From: CAVZVW01 sp963778845
Lineage (GTDB): Bacteria > Actinomycetota > Actinomycetes > Actinomycetales > Kineosporiaceae
Reading direction: 5' to 3'
NCBI GenBank assembly: GCA_963778845.1
Contig: CAVZVW010000009.1
Location: forward strand, 1,736,001-1,800,000
DNA length: 64,000 bases
The position numbers and the translations under genes are program-made. Shown here in pieces: positions 33,127 through 41,027 of this stretch (positions are counted from its first letter, which is position 1; every line of letters begins with the position of its first letter). The notes below the pieces were generated by a model. The model worked only from the letters and a program-made list of their open reading frames with translations, did no database searches and was not told the origin of the DNA.

Positions 33127-35120
33127 CGCGTGACCACCATCAGCACCACGACGAGCGCGGCGAAGGAGAAGCCCAGGTACCGGTAGAGGCTGCCGTTCTG
33201 CACCCGGCGCGCCGACTCCCCCACCCGCACCATCGCGGCGACCACCGGGAGATAGACCCGTTGCTCCACGACATCCTCCAGCCGCTGCCTGAACCTGACC
33301 TCCTGCTCCAGGTAGGGCGACTGCCCGGCCGGGGTCGTCTCGACGGCGCGGCTGGCCTGCAGCGCGACGTCGAAGACCCGCACCAGCGGCTCGGCGTAGG
33401 ACGTGGCCGTGTACTGCATGCGGGGGCTGACCCGGGCACCGCCGCACCCCCACGCGAGGTCGACGTCGCGGCGGGGCGCTCGCCGGGCGCGGGCCACTGC
33501 CGCGGCGACAATCGGGACGGCCACCCCCGCCGCGAGCAGCGCCAGGGCCACCGGGTCGAGCACCGCTCGCACCGCGGTCAGCCGCACGCCGAGCAGGCCG
33601 ACCGGTTCGACGCCGGAGACCCCTGTGGCCCTGGCGACCGCCGCCGCGATCGGGCCGCAGACCAGGCCGGGGACCACAACGCCCACGGCCGCCACGACCA
33701 TCGCAGCCTTCTGGAGGGGGGGAGCCTCCTGGGCGTTTGCCGCCGCCGCCGACCGGGCCCGGCCGAGGAACGCGATCCCGAAGGCCTTCACCACCGTGAG
33801 CAGGGCCAACCCGGCGGTGAGGGCCACGACGGAGACGGCGACGGGCATGACCACCGCCACCACCGGGCTGTTCGGCAGCCCGCCGTGGATGAGGGCCTGC
33901 AGCAGCACCCACTCGGCCACGAAGCCGGCACTGATCGGCAGTGCCGCGGCGCCGAGGGCGCACACGCCGAACGTCACGGCCGTCCACGGCATGCTCGCGG
34001 TGAGCCCGCCGAGGTCGTCGAGGTCATGGCTTCGCGCCGCGTGCACGATCGCGCCCGCCCCGAGGAACAGGCCGACCTTGGCCGCAGCGTGGGCGAGCGC
34101 GAGCAGCACGGCGGCGACGAGGGCGACCCCGGCGACGTCCGTAGCGCCTGCAGCCCGCAGCACCTGGGCCACCGCGATCGCGAGGAGCATGAGGCCCACG
34201 TTCTCGGTGGTGGAGTGGGCGAGCAGGCGCTTGAGGTCGCTCGCGACGGATGCCTGCAGGATTGCGTAGACCGCCGACGCAGCGGCGATGGCGAGAATCA
34301 GCAACCCCCACCACGCCGGGCCTCGCGGCAGGAGTCGGACGACGAGGAGGAGGACGCCGTACACCCCGGCCTTCACCATGGCCGCGCTCATCACCGCGCT
34401 GACGTGGCTCGGCGCCTCCGGGTGTGCCTTGGGCAGCCAGACGTGCAGCGGGACCGCCCCCGCCTTGGTCGCGAAGCCCAGGAGCAGCAGCACGAACGCG
34501 ACGCCGCTCACCCCCGCACGCGGGTCCACCGTCGCGAGGTCGGCGAACGCCGTGCCCCCTGCGGTCGCCGCCAGCACACCGAACCCGACGAGGAGCAGGG
34601 CGAACGACAGGTGCGTCATCACCGCGTACCACAGCCCTGCCGGGACGACGCTCGGGCGGGTGGCGTGGTCGGCGAGCACGAGCACCGTCGACGCGAGCGC
34701 CATCACCTCCCACCCCAGCAGGAACGTCACAGCGTCAGCAGCAGCCATCACGATCTGCAGCCCCAGGACGAAGAGGGCGAAGGCCGTCCACCCGGTGCGC
34801 GACGCCGCGGCACCGTGGGCGTAGCTGATGGCGTACAGCGCTGCCGTCGCGGCCACGCCTCCGACGAGCACCAGGAACACCCCGCCGAGCCGGTCGGGGG
34901 CGATCTCCAGGGCTGAGATCGGCAGCGGCGTGCGGATGCGGAGGGCACCCGAACCACCCGCCCAGGCGATCGCCCCGGTGACCACGCCGGCAAGGCCGAG
35001 GCCGACGATCGCCGCACCCGCGCCGACGTTGCGGGAACGCGCGGGAAGGGCGGTGGCCGCGACCACTCCCGCCGTGGCCAGCACCAGCTGTGCAACCAGC
35101 CCCGCCTCAACGGCGCTCAA
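33123..35120 (-). CDS. hyfB: HyfB/NuoL-like antiporter subunit
   Basis: This 665-residue, about 16-helix NuoL-type subunit shows GFATKAGAVPLHVWLPKAHPEAPSHVSAVMS and DLKRLLAHSTTENVGLMLLA, the conserved ion-channel core. A long amphipathic C-terminal region (YLEQEVRFRQRLEDVVEQRVYLPVV) precedes the last helix, as in HyfB. The start is TTG 35120, overlapping the small-subunit stop as TTGA with no ribosome-binding site of its own, so it depends on coupling. Confidence 0.92.
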   Translation of the reverse strand: MSAVEAGLVAQLVLATAGVVAATALPARSRNVGAGAAIVGLGLAGVVTGAIAWAGGSGALRIRTPLPISALEIAPDRLGGVFLVLVGGVAATAALYAISYAHGAAASRTGWTAFALFVLGLQIVMAAADAVTFLLGWEVMALASTVLVLADHATRPSVVPAGLWYAVMTHLSFALLLVGFGVLAATAGGTAFADLATVDPRAGVSGVAFVLLLLGFATKAGAVPLHVWLPKAHPEAPSHVSAVMSAAMVKAGVYGVLLLVVRLLPRGPAWWGLLILAIAAASAVYAILQASVASDLKRLLAHSTTENVGLMLLAIAVAQVLRAAGATDVAGVALVAAVLLALAHAAAKVGLFLGAGAIVHAARSHDLDDLGGLTASMPWTAVTFGVCALGAAALPISAGFVAEWVLLQALIHGGLPNSPVVAVVMPVAVSVVALTAGLALLTVVKAFGIAFLGRARSAAAANAQEAPPLQKAAMVVAAVGVVVPGLVCGPIAAAVARATGVSGVEPVGLLGVRLTAVRAVLDPVALALLAAGVAVPIVAAAVARARRAPRRDVDLAWGCGGARVSPRMQYTATSYAEPLVRVFDVALQASRAVETTPAGQSPYLEQEVRFRQRLEDVVEQRVYLPVVAAMVRVGESARRVQNGSLYRYLGFSFAALVVVLMVVTR

Positions 35121-35605
35121 CGGCGGGTCACCCGGCGCAGGGCGGCGACGATCTCCTCCGGAGGCGGCGGGCAGCCGGGCACGTCGAGGTCGACACGGAC
35201 GACGTCGCTCACGGCGCCGGCGACGCCGTAACCGCCCCGGAAGACTCCGCAGTCCCGGGCGCAGTCACCCACCGCGAGCACAAGGCGCGGGCGGGGGGTC
35301 GCCGCGACCGTCCTGCGCAACGGCTCGGCCATGTTGTGTGTCACCACTCCGGTCACGAGGACGACGTCGGCATGGCGAGGCGAGGCGACGAGCCGGGCGC
35401 CGTAGCGCTCGACGTCGTAGACGGGGCCGAAGGCCGCGCCGACCTCCACCTCACAGCCGTTGCACGAGCCGGCGTCGACGTGACGGATCTGCACGCTCCC
35501 CACGAACATCGCCGGCGCGCCGTCCAGCGGGGCAGGCACCGGAGGCGCCGGCTCGGCGATGCGGCCCACCCGACGCATGAGTCGGCCGAGAGCGGGGATG
35601 CTCAC
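35117..35605 (-). CDS. hyfI: NuoB/HyfI-like FeS small subunit
   Basis: This 162-residue small subunit holds a proximal [4Fe-4S] cluster. Cysteine ligands are visible as DAGSCNGCEVEVG, GDCARDCG and VPGCPPPPEE, so the cluster is retained although the partner lacks nickel ligands. GTG 35605 overlaps the ArsR stop as GTGA. With the NuoCD-like subunit it forms the hydrophilic arm; no ferredoxin-like or NADH-binding subunit is encoded nearby. Confidence 0.9.
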   Translation of the reverse strand: MSIPALGRLMRRVGRIAEPAPPVPAPLDGAPAMFVGSVQIRHVDAGSCNGCEVEVGAAFGPVYDVERYGARLVASPRHADVVLVTGVVTHNMAEPLRRTVAATPRPRLVLAVGDCARDCGVFRGGYGVAGAVSDVVRVDLDVPGCPPPPEEIVAALRRVTRR

Positions 35606-35955
35606 GAACGAGCCTCGGTTGCGGGCTCGGGCGCGGACTCGAGCTCTGCCTTCAAGGCGTCCGCCTCGGTAAGGATGCGCAGCAACAGGGTCCGCGCAGC
35701 GAGCAGCAGGTCGCGCACCTCCGCCACGCGAATCGAGTAGACGACGGCTCCGCCCTCGCGCCGCTGGTCCACCAGTCCGGCACGGCGCAGCACGGCCAGC
35801 TGCTGGGAGAGGTTGCTCTGCTCGATGTCGATTGCGTCGAGCAGCTCGTGGACGGCGTGGTCGCGCTCGCTCAGCAGCTCGAGCACACGGATGCGCGCCG
35901 GATGGCCCAGCGTGCGGAAGAAGTCCGCCTTCGCCTGGTACAGCGGCACCGCCAC
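35602..35955 (-). CDS. ArsR/SmtB-family repressor heading the Ehr operon
   Basis: This 117-residue winged-helix protein shows QAKADFFRTLGHPARIRVLELL, HTH IEQSNLSQQLAVLRRAGLVDQRREGGAVVYSI and a C-terminal dimer helix. No CxC or ELCVCDL metal site is present, so the signal is probably not a metal of the ArsR type. GTG 35955 was chosen because GAGGCGGG precedes it and because family members start about there. The longer frame to 36027 would begin at or before the transcription start. It is co-translated with the complex subunits and probably represses them. Confidence 0.88.
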   Translation of the reverse strand: MAVPLYQAKADFFRTLGHPARIRVLELLSERDHAVHELLDAIDIEQSNLSQQLAVLRRAGLVDQRREGGAVVYSIRVAEVRDLLLAARTLLLRILTEADALKAELESAPEPATEARS

Positions 35956-36028
35956 GACAGATCCCGCCTCCGACTCGGCTCCTTCTGGGGACTCCCACCG
36001 CCCTGCGTCGCAGCGACTCGCGCACATT

Positions 36029-36057
36029 ACTATATGAGTAACTCATCAATCCAACAG
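36029..36057 (-). promoter_or_regulatory. promoter of arsR-Ehr operon
   Basis: A -10 element TATAGT lies at 36034-36029 on the minus strand, with a weak -35 (CTGTTG, 36057-36052) 17 bp upstream. It overlaps the palindrome at 36034-36046. Confidence 0.45.
36034..36046. promoter_or_regulatory. palindromic operator ATGAGTAACTCAT
   Basis: This is a 13-bp perfect palindrome around a central base, lying directly between the -35 and -10 of the arsR-Ehr promoter. It is an AT-rich island in GC-rich DNA, as expected for an ArsR-family operator. Autorepression is inferred. Confidence 0.6.
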
Positions 36058-36119
36058 ATCGCTTGAGCGGATCTTGCTCTCGAACCACCGCACGGTCAGG
36101 GACGTGCCAGGCTTGGCCG

Positions 36120-36512
36120 GTGACGGCTGAACGGAACGTGCTCGGAGGTCCCTTGGAGCCATGCGGACGGGACCCGCTGACCGGGTTCTACCGCGACGGC
36201 TGCTGCAACACGGGGCCCCAGGACATCGGCAGCCACACCGTCTGCGCGGTCGTCACCTCGCAGTTCCTGGCCCACCAGAAGGCGGTCGGCAACGACTTGT
36301 CGACTCCGCGCGCGGAGTTCGCCTTCCCGGGTCTTCGACCGGGCGACCGGTGGTGCGTCGTCGCCGCCCGGTGGCTGCAGTCGTACGAGGCCGGGGTCGC
36401 AGCACCGGTGGTGCTGGCGTCGACCCACGAGCGGGCACTGGAGATCGTGCCGTTGGAGGCCCTCCGGGAGTCGTCAGTCGACGTGCCGGCCGACCCTGGC
36501 TCGCTGCTCTAG
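36120..36512 (+). CDS. DUF2237 family protein
   Basis: This 130-residue protein is of the widely conserved DUF2237 family, function unknown. The hallmark is NVLGGPLEPCGRDPLTGFYRDGCC, then DIGSHTVCAVVTSQFLAHQKAVGNDLSTP and GDRWCVVAARWLQS. The conserved cysteines suggest metal or redox chemistry, which is speculation. GTG 36120 begins the conserved part; the frame is open 19 codons further up. Confidence 0.85.
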   Translation: MTAERNVLGGPLEPCGRDPLTGFYRDGCCNTGPQDIGSHTVCAVVTSQFLAHQKAVGNDLSTPRAEFAFPGLRPGDRWCVVAARWLQSYEAGVAAPVVLASTHERALEIVPLEALRESSVDVPADPGSLL

Positions 36513-36552
36513 CCCCTGCTGGTCCCTGGCTCGTGCCCTGCCGCGCCCGGGC

Positions 36553-37767
36553 TCAGCCGTCGGCACGGGTCCACGCGGTGTTCGCCCACGGGTCGTAGTC
36601 CACCTCGAGCGGCTCTTGAGGCGGCCGGTCGGCAGCAGGGACGTGCTCGAGGTTGACGCGGATCCGGTACCAGATGGAGCTTCTGCCTCGCATGCCGTCG
36701 ACGAGCGTGTCGGCGGGTCGCAGGTGCGTGACCACCGACGGGTGCCTGGCCTTCCATAGCTCGAGCCCAGCCAGTGCCTCCTCACGGGTTCGGGCCCGGG
36801 CGATCTCGAGAAGCGGGACGGTCGGCTGGCGCCTACCGGTGCCCTTCGGCGGCTTCTCGGCCGGGCCGAGGCGCTCGGCCAGATCGAGGAGCGGCCCGAG
36901 GGAGCCGACCGAGCCCCCGATCGCCTGCCACGGGTCCCCCGACGCTTCGTACCTGTCGAGGACCGTGCGCACGGTGAGCTGCTCGGGGAGACACGTCGGC
37001 ACCTCCTCCCACAGGAGCGGGGTGGACACTCGGGCATCCGGGGTGGCCCGCACGGAGTACACCGAGGCGACCGTGCGGTCCTTGGCGTTCTGGTTGAAGT
37101 CAACGAAGACCCCGTGCCGCTCCTCCTTCCACCACTTGCTCGTCGCAAGGTCGGGCGCACGGTTCTCGACCTCACGGGCCACGGTGTGCGCGGCGAGACG
37201 CACGTCGCTGTAGGACCAGGCGGGCTCGATGCGAGCGTAGACGTGAACGCCGCGCGAGCCCGACGTCTTGGGCCACGCGGTCAACCCGTGGTCCTCGAGC
37301 ACCTGCCTGGCCACGAGCGCGACGTCCACGATCTGCGCCCACGCCACGCCCGGCACGGGGTCGAGGTCGATGCGCAGCTCGTCGGGGTGGTCGAGGTCCT
37401 CGGCCAGCACCGGGTGCGGGTGAAGGTCGATGCAGCCGAGGTTGACCACCCACGCCAGCGCGGCAGCGTCCCGGACGACGACCTCCTCGGCTGAGCGTCC
37501 TGAGGCGTAGTGCAGCTCGGCGACCTCGATCCAGTCCGGACGGGTGGACGGCGCGCGCTTCTGGTAGAAGGCCTCCTGGTCGATCCCCTTGACGAACCTC
37601 TTGAGAATCATCGGCCTGCCGGCCACGCCTCGCAGCGCACCCTCGGCGACAGCGAGGTAGTAGCTGACGAGATCCAGCTTGGTGAGCCCGCTGACGGGGA
37701 ACACGACCTTGTCCGGGTTCGTGATGACCACCTCACGCCCGGCGACCTCGATGTGCGACGACGACAC
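36553..37767 (-). CDS. ligD: LigD-like primase-polymerase domain protein
   Basis: This 404-residue archaeo-eukaryotic primase-superfamily polymerase is like the polymerase domain of LigD in bacterial non-homologous end joining. The metal-binding acidic pair is in ELRIDLDPVPG, the catalytic loop in TSGSRGVHVYARI, and the N-terminal segment (ITNPDKVVFPVSGLTKLDLVSYY) is typical. No ligase or phosphoesterase domain is attached and no Ku gene is in view. The start is GTG 37767; TATGGT at 37779-37774 places the transcription start almost on it, so the mRNA may be leaderless. Confidence 0.9.
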   Translation of the reverse strand: MSSSHIEVAGREVVITNPDKVVFPVSGLTKLDLVSYYLAVAEGALRGVAGRPMILKRFVKGIDQEAFYQKRAPSTRPDWIEVAELHYASGRSAEEVVVRDAAALAWVVNLGCIDLHPHPVLAEDLDHPDELRIDLDPVPGVAWAQIVDVALVARQVLEDHGLTAWPKTSGSRGVHVYARIEPAWSYSDVRLAAHTVAREVENRAPDLATSKWWKEERHGVFVDFNQNAKDRTVASVYSVRATPDARVSTPLLWEEVPTCLPEQLTVRTVLDRYEASGDPWQAIGGSVGSLGPLLDLAERLGPAEKPPKGTGRRQPTVPLLEIARARTREEALAGLELWKARHPSVVTHLRPADTLVDGMRGRSSIWYRIRVNLEHVPAADRPPQEPLEVDYDPWANTAWTRADG

Positions 37768-37885
37768 CTTGTCACCATAGGTCGATCAATGCGTGAGAGC
37801 GCCCCGGACGACCGCGGTCTGCTCCCAGCCACTTGGCCCGGGGATCCTCCGACCCACCACTCGCCCTTCCGGTGGTGTGAGCGGG

Positions 37886-37916
37886 GTGCTTTGCACTGCA
37901 CGCGTAACCGCAACAC
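37886..37916 (+). repeat. 31-nt dispersed repeat, copy A
   Basis: Full copy of the family with core GCTTTGCACTGCACGC followed by a variable stretch and CGCAACAC. Relatives lie at 37934-38018, 45107, 45222 and 45357. Confidence 0.85.
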
Positions 37917-37933
37917 CGGCACCGACCAGGCCC

Positions 37934-38018
37934 GTTGCGAACACGCGTGCAGAGCCACCGGCATGTTGCGAACACGCGTGCAGAGCCACCGGCATGTCGC
38001 ACTCGCGCGTGCAGAGCC
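37934..38018 (-). repeat. three shortened copies (B-D) in 31-nt tandem
   Basis: Copies start at 37934, 37965 and 37996, exactly 31 nt apart, and read GTTGCGAACACGCGTGCAG or a close variant. They are inverted relative to copy A and lack its TTTGCA segment. There are no unique spacers, so this is not a CRISPR array. Confidence 0.85.
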
Positions 38019-38146
38019 ATCGGCCGTGAGACGGACCGGCGAACAGCGGACGTCCTGCGCTTCCTACGGGCGTCCCGAATGCGTGCCGAAGCCTGACCGG
38101 CCGCCGCGCGACGGGCCGCACCGGTGCTCCACGGCCGTGAAGGACG

Positions 38147-38236
38147 CCATGATCGCCACCCCGGTGCCACAAGTCCGCCGACACGCCGGTGAGCGACGGC
38201 GAGGCCCGGGTTATGGCGCCGGGGTGGCGATCATGG
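38147..38236. repeat. 18-bp perfect inverted repeat with 54-nt loop
   Basis: CCATGATCGCCACCCCGG at 38147-38164 is exactly complementary to 38219-38236. It lies 129 nt before the ABC-2 exporter gene and encodes nothing visible. It might be a regulatory hairpin or a small mobile-element footprint. Confidence 0.8.
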
Positions 38237-38364
38237 ATGGCGCGAGAGCACGGACGAGCGATCGGGGCGGTGGGTCCAGGGCCCCCGCGACCGCAGACAT
38301 CACTGGTCGCTGCGACGCTCGCGCCGGCCGACCGCGCGATCTCGTCCCTGTAGCGTGGCGACTC

Positions 38365-39159
38365 GTGTCTGCGCTGGTCACGTTGGCCGCCGCCGGCTTC
38401 CGCCGGTACTCGGCCTACCGCCTGGCCACCGCGGCAGGGGCGTTCACGAACAGCGCCTTCGGCCTCATCAGGGCGAGCATCACGGTCGCGGCGATCACGG
38501 CTGCGGGCGGCATGCTCGCCGACTACGACGCCAAGGCCGGGTCCACGTACGTGTGGATCACCCAGGCCCTCATCACGCCCGTGGCGCTCTTCGGGTGGAA
38601 TGAGCTGGCGCTGCGTATCCGCACCGGGGACGTCGCCATCGACCTCGCGCGCCCCCTGGACCTGCAGTGGGGCCTGCTGGCCACAGACCTCGGCCGCGCG
38701 GCGTTCGTGCTGATCCCGCGCGGCCTACCGCCGATCGTCGTCGGCGCCCTCACGTTCGGGCTAGCCATGCCCTCGTCGCCATGGCCGTACGTGGCGGGTG
38801 CCATCTCGATAGCGCTGGCCGTCATGATCTCGTTCGGGTGCCGGTTCCTGGTGAACCTCACCGCGTTCTGGATGCTCGATGCGAAAGGGGCGATCACCCT
38901 CTACGTCGTCGTGAGCAACGTGCTGTGCGGCCTGCTGGTCCCGGTGCACTGGTTCCCGGGGTGGATGCGCCGGCTCGCAGCGGCGACCCCCTTCCCGTCC
39001 ATGATCCAGGCGCCGGTCGACGTCCTCACCGGCCGAGCCGGCGGCTCAGCCGCGTTGGCGGTGCTCGCCGTCCAGGTCTGGTGGCTGGGCGCCGTCCTCG
39101 TTCTGGGTCGCCTGGTGCTCCGCAGCGCCACGCGACACTTGGTGGTGCAAGGTGGCTGA
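38365..39159 (+). CDS. ABC-2 type exporter permease 1
   Basis: This 264-residue, six-helix ABC-2 permease (DUF990-like) begins VSALVTLAAAGFRRYSAYRLATAAGAFTN. It pairs with the next permease and an ATPase to form an exporter of unknown substrate. GTG 38365 has TAGCGT about 9 nt upstream as a possible -10, implying a leaderless mRNA. The gene overlaps permease 2 by 8 nt. Confidence 0.88.
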   Translation: MSALVTLAAAGFRRYSAYRLATAAGAFTNSAFGLIRASITVAAITAAGGMLADYDAKAGSTYVWITQALITPVALFGWNELALRIRTGDVAIDLARPLDLQWGLLATDLGRAAFVLIPRGLPPIVVGALTFGLAMPSSPWPYVAGAISIALAVMISFGCRFLVNLTAFWMLDAKGAITLYVVVSNVLCGLLVPVHWFPGWMRRLAAATPFPSMIQAPVDVLTGRAGGSAALAVLAVQVWWLGAVLVLGRLVLRSATRHLVVQGG

Positions 39160-39958
39160 GAGCACATGGCAGGCCTACCGGACGGTGCTCGGGTCGAGAG
39201 TGCGGGCACAGACGTCTTACCGTGCGTCGTTCGCCCTGGACGTCTTCGGCAGCGTGGCGACCGGTGTGGTCGAGTTCGCAGAGATCTACGTCATCTTCAC
39301 CAACGTCCCTGTGCTCGGCGGGTTGGACTTCCGCTCGGCGACCCTCGTGTTCGCGCTGGCGAACATGGGCTTCTCGCTCGCGGACCTGCTGTTCGGCAAC
39401 GTCGACGAGGTGCCGACCTACATCCGCCTCGGCACGCTCGACGTGCTCCTGCTGCGCCCTCTGTCCGTGCTCGGCCAGATCGTGAGCGCCGATCTCACCT
39501 TGCGCAGGGTCGGTCGAGGGCTGTTCGCGGCCGGGCTGCTCGCGATCTCGCTCGCCGGGCTGCCCGTCGACTGGACGCCGGCCAGGGTCGGCCTGCTCGT
39601 CGTGACCCCACTTGCCGGGACGCTGCTGTTCGGGTCGCTGTTCGTGATCGCCGGAGCGGCTCAGTTCTGGCTTCTCGACGGTGGGGAGTTCATGAACGCG
39701 TTCACGTACGGCAGCTCCTACACCTCGTCGTTCTCCGCGGCCGTGTTCCCGCTGCCGATCCGCCTGTTCTTCACCTTCGTCGTGCCTGGGTCGTTCACCG
39801 CCTACCTGCCCACTCTCGCGCTCCTCGGCCTGCCCGGCCCGGTGGCGCTGCCGGCGTGGCTGGGCTGGTGCGCCGTCCCCGTGGCGGCCGGGTTTGCCGT
39901 GCTCGCACTGGCGGCGTGGCGGTTCGGGCTGCGCCACTACGTCGGGGGTGGCGGATGA
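39152..39958 (+). CDS. ABC-2 type exporter permease 2
   Basis: This 268-residue, six-helix permease is homologous in layout to the preceding gene (TYRTVLGSRVRAQTSYRASFALDVFGS-type start, GSYTSSF-type loop). GTG 39152 overlaps permease 1, and its end overlaps the ATPase start as ATGA. The three genes form one transport operon. Confidence 0.88.
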   Translation: MAESTWQAYRTVLGSRVRAQTSYRASFALDVFGSVATGVVEFAEIYVIFTNVPVLGGLDFRSATLVFALANMGFSLADLLFGNVDEVPTYIRLGTLDVLLLRPLSVLGQIVSADLTLRRVGRGLFAAGLLAISLAGLPVDWTPARVGLLVVTPLAGTLLFGSLFVIAGAAQFWLLDGGEFMNAFTYGSSYTSSFSAAVFPLPIRLFFTFVVPGSFTAYLPTLALLGLPGPVALPAWLGWCAVPVAAGFAVLALAAWRFGLRHYVGGGG

Positions 39959-40923
39959 GCGCGGTCGAGGTGGCGGACCTGGTGCGGCAGTTCGTGATCC
40001 GCCGCCGCGTCGGGCGGGTGCGCCGCGAGCGCAGCGTGGTGCGCGCCGTCGACGCCATGAGCTTCACGATCGCGGCCGGGGAGTCGGTCGGGTACATCGG
40101 GGCCAACGGCGCCGGCAAGTCCACAACGATCAAGATGCTCACCGGGATCCTCGTTCCGACGTCGGGGCGCGTGACCACGTGCGGTCTCGACCCGGTACGT
40201 CGCCGGCGCGAGCTGGCCAGGCACATCGGCGTCGTCTTCGGGCAGCGGTCACAGCTGTGGTGGGACCTCCCGCTCGACGACTCGCTGCGGATCCTCGCTG
40301 CCATCCACCGGCTACCGGCGGCTCGCTGGCACCCGCGCCGCGACGAGCTCGTCGACTCACTCGAGCTGGCCACGTTCCTCGCCACCCCGGTGCGCCAGCT
40401 CTCGCTCGGGCAGCGGATGCGCGGGGAGATCGCCGCCGCCCTGCTCCACGAGCCCCAGCTCCTGGTGCTGGACGAGCCGACGGTCGGCCTCGACGTCCTC
40501 AGCAAGGAGCGGCTGCGCGCGTTCCTGCGCGAGGAGCGCGCCACCCACGGGCGCACGTTGCTGCTCACGACGCATGACATGGGCGACGTCGAGCGGTTGT
40601 GCGAGCGCCTTCTCGTGGTCGACCACGGCCGCCTCGTGTACGACGGCGACGTCCCCGGGCTGGTGGGCCAGGTGGGCGCGGACCGGGTGCTCGTCGTCGA
40701 CCTGGCCGAGCCCGCGCCGCCCCTGGAGGGAGTGCCCGGCACGCGGCTGCTGGGCGTCGAGGCGGGTGGGTTGCGACAGCGCCTGGGCTTCGAGCCGGGG
40801 ACGACGACCGCCGCCGCCGTGCTCGCCGCCGTTGCCGAGCGGGTCGAGGTGCTCGACCTCACCCTCGAGGAGCCGGACATCGAGGACGTCGTGCGCCGGC
40901 TCTACCAAGCCAGCGGTCGCTGA
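39955..40923 (+). CDS. ABC-2 exporter ATPase
   Basis: This 322-residue ATPase has Walker A GANGAGKSTTIKML, Q-loop VVFGQRSQLWWDLP, signature LSLGQRMRGEIAAALLH and Walker B LLVLDEPTVGLD. The GQRSQLWWD segment is typical of the subgroup that serves DUF990 permeases. A C-terminal domain of about 80 residues follows. Substrate unknown. Confidence 0.92.
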   Translation: MSAVEVADLVRQFVIRRRVGRVRRERSVVRAVDAMSFTIAAGESVGYIGANGAGKSTTIKMLTGILVPTSGRVTTCGLDPVRRRRELARHIGVVFGQRSQLWWDLPLDDSLRILAAIHRLPAARWHPRRDELVDSLELATFLATPVRQLSLGQRMRGEIAAALLHEPQLLVLDEPTVGLDVLSKERLRAFLREERATHGRTLLLTTHDMGDVERLCERLLVVDHGRLVYDGDVPGLVGQVGADRVLVVDLAEPAPPLEGVPGTRLLGVEAGGLRQRLGFEPGTTTAAAVLAAVAERVEVLDLTLEEPDIEDVVRRLYQASGR

Positions 40924-40969
40924 CGCCTCGGGTCGCGGATGCGCCGGCCCGGGAGGCGTCGGGCGCGCC

Positions 40970-40999
40970 TTGACACGGAGCACGCCCAGACAGCAGGTT
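40970..40999 (+). promoter_or_regulatory. candidate promoter of PfkB-kinase/alcohol dehydrogenase pair
   Basis: A consensus -35 TTGACA (40970-40975) is followed after 18 bp by CAGGTT (40994-40999), a weak -10. Transcription would begin about 20 nt before the CTG start at 41028. Confidence 0.4.
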
Positions 41000-41027
41000 T
41001 CCACCTATCTCCACGTCAGCCGGACCC

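Larger units (their letters stand above)
37768..38364. other. gene-free region with repeat family and large inverted repeat
   Basis: This 597-nt spacer between divergent ligD and the ABC-2 exporter holds one full and three shortened copies of the 31-nt repeat family (37886-38018). It also holds an 18-bp inverted repeat (38147-38236). No protein-like frame was found; long frames crossing it are compositional artefacts. Confidence 0.7.

Noticed and set aside
28455..35605. Group 4 [NiFe] hydrogenase
   Set aside because: The large subunit lacks all four nickel-ligand cysteines, and no maturation genes or ferredoxin-like subunit are present.
37934..38018. Three 31-nt direct repeats resembling a mini CRISPR array
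   Set aside because: The units are contiguous with no unique spacers, no cas genes are near, and related copies occur at 45107-45387.
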